Below, piece after piece: positions 40,524 to 40,795 of a stretch of DNA of 40,795 nt; the stretch's first letter is position 1; each line of letters opens with the position of its first letter. The position numbers were made by a program, and so were the translations under genes. The notes beneath the pieces were generated by a model. The model saw only the letters and a list, made by a program, of their open reading frames with translations, had not been told where the DNA came from and did no database searches. The DNA comes from an uncultured Verrucomicrobiales bacterium (GTDB lineage Bacteria; Verrucomicrobiota; Verrucomicrobiia; Verrucomicrobiales; DEV007): assembly GCA_938082635.1 (NCBI GenBank), contig CALLLI010000052.1, positions 1 to 40,795 of the forward strand, in the 5' to 3' direction.

Positions 40524-40795
40524 TCACTCCTGGAGTGGCACAGCGAGGTGCTGGAAGTAGCTGGCACCCTCTTTCAATCAAGGATCGTCACGACCGAGAT
40601 CACCTGCCCAGAGACGATCTCGAGTTTGCGTTTCCTCATCCTTGTTGGAATGCTGCTCCCTTGGTGCTCAAATGCACCTCGATCCAAGTCTTCATATCGA
40701 TGCTGTACTCTAGCAGATACAAGACGCCGTCTTGGTAATTAGGCTCATTCCGAAAGAAGCCGTAGTTCACCGAATTGATCTTACCGTGGCTCCGG
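40524..40795 (-). pseudogene. Frame-broken 3' end of a secreted protein (C-terminal strand module)
   Basis: From the right edge the minus strand reads SHGKINSVNYGFFRNEP, then VLYLLEYSIDMKTWIEV and STKGAAFQQG, then TGA. The next frame continues KLEIVSGQVISVVTILD, and the third gives LKEGASYFQHLAVPLQE with TGA at 40524-40526. Together these form the strand module 'Y-x-LE-x-S-x-D-x-x-x-W ... V-x-V-x-D ... A-x-Y/F-x-x-x-x-V' seen at the end of the CotH protein. Two frame changes within 150 bases suggest decay, though a sequencing error cannot be excluded. The gap 40441-40523 shows no gene; it should hold the tol promoter and contains the inverted repeat GGAAAT-N7-ATTTCC (40492-40510). Confidence 0.55.

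Noticed and set aside
1..40795. CRISPR arrays, tRNA or rRNA genes, toxin-antitoxin or restriction systems
   Set aside because: I looked on both strands and found no spaced direct repeats, tRNA-like cloverleaf with CCA context or recognisable defence proteins.

Overview
The window reads like a chromosomal segment of a Gram-negative, non-pathogen-like bacterium of the phylum Verrucomicrobiota (class Verrucomicrobiae is my best guess). The basis is inference from gene content. There is a Kdo/LPS pathway and a Tol envelope system. There are also several families typical of PVC bacteria: a very large secreted CotH/lamin-tail protein ending in an 'NFAEYAFGTDP' type linker, a purple-acid-phosphatase-like hydrolase with added domains, a seven-repeat FG-GAP protein, a DUF58/transglutaminase pair and a Gly/Arg-rich plus Lys/Arg-tailed conserved protein. 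I see no tRNA, rRNA, CRISPR array or defence island.

Layout. 1-180: 3' end of an IS630-type transposase. 253-1398: secreted FG-GAP propeller protein. 1395-4954 (minus): transglutaminase/DUF58 membrane pair, coupled by an ATGA overlap. 5086-6052: promoter, small outer-membrane barrel and terminator. 6135-12263: membrane-anchored repeat protein, ComEC, TrmB (minus), an APH/AmgK-like kinase and an orphan CHASE2-like membrane protein. 12352-15245: family II CBS/DRTGG pyrophosphatase convergent with a secreted esterase. 15345-17478: kdsA followed by LptC-like and LptA/OstA-like genes, an LPS synthesis/export unit. 17485-20510 (minus): a putative RNA-binding protein coupled by an ATGA overlap to agmatine deiminase. 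20665-24900: giant CotH/lamin-tail protein.

24901-28606 is a graveyard. It holds a minus-strand LamG-type secreted-protein pseudogene with Trp-to-stop lesions and frameshifts. Next is a DDE transposase pseudogene with three groups of lesions, one of which is a 166-bp MITE-like element inserted at TA. Removing the element and one TA rebuilds the transposase reading frame exactly. Last is a Kelch-repeat pseudogene. Functional genes resume at 28616: a metallophosphoesterase with a nested domain, a Cys-cluster (YkgJ/DUF3109-like) protein, a methyltransferase behind a perfect 22-bp tandem repeat, and a lipoprotein lipase-like hydrolase. The right flank (40440 down to 34306, minus) is tolQ-tolR-tolA-tolB followed directly by an Agl23-like glycosyltransferase and a signal-less ApbE. 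The last 270 bases hold the decayed 3' end of another secreted protein.

The central theme is envelope biology: LPS (kdsA, LptC/LptA-like), outer-membrane energisation (Tol), an outer-membrane barrel, and large secreted or lipid-anchored proteins. I found no convincing wholly new system. The most useful leads are the nested MITE/transposase, the RGG-like protein/agmatine deiminase coupling, the domain insertion in the phosphoesterase, the altered ComEC metal site and the extended Tol operon.
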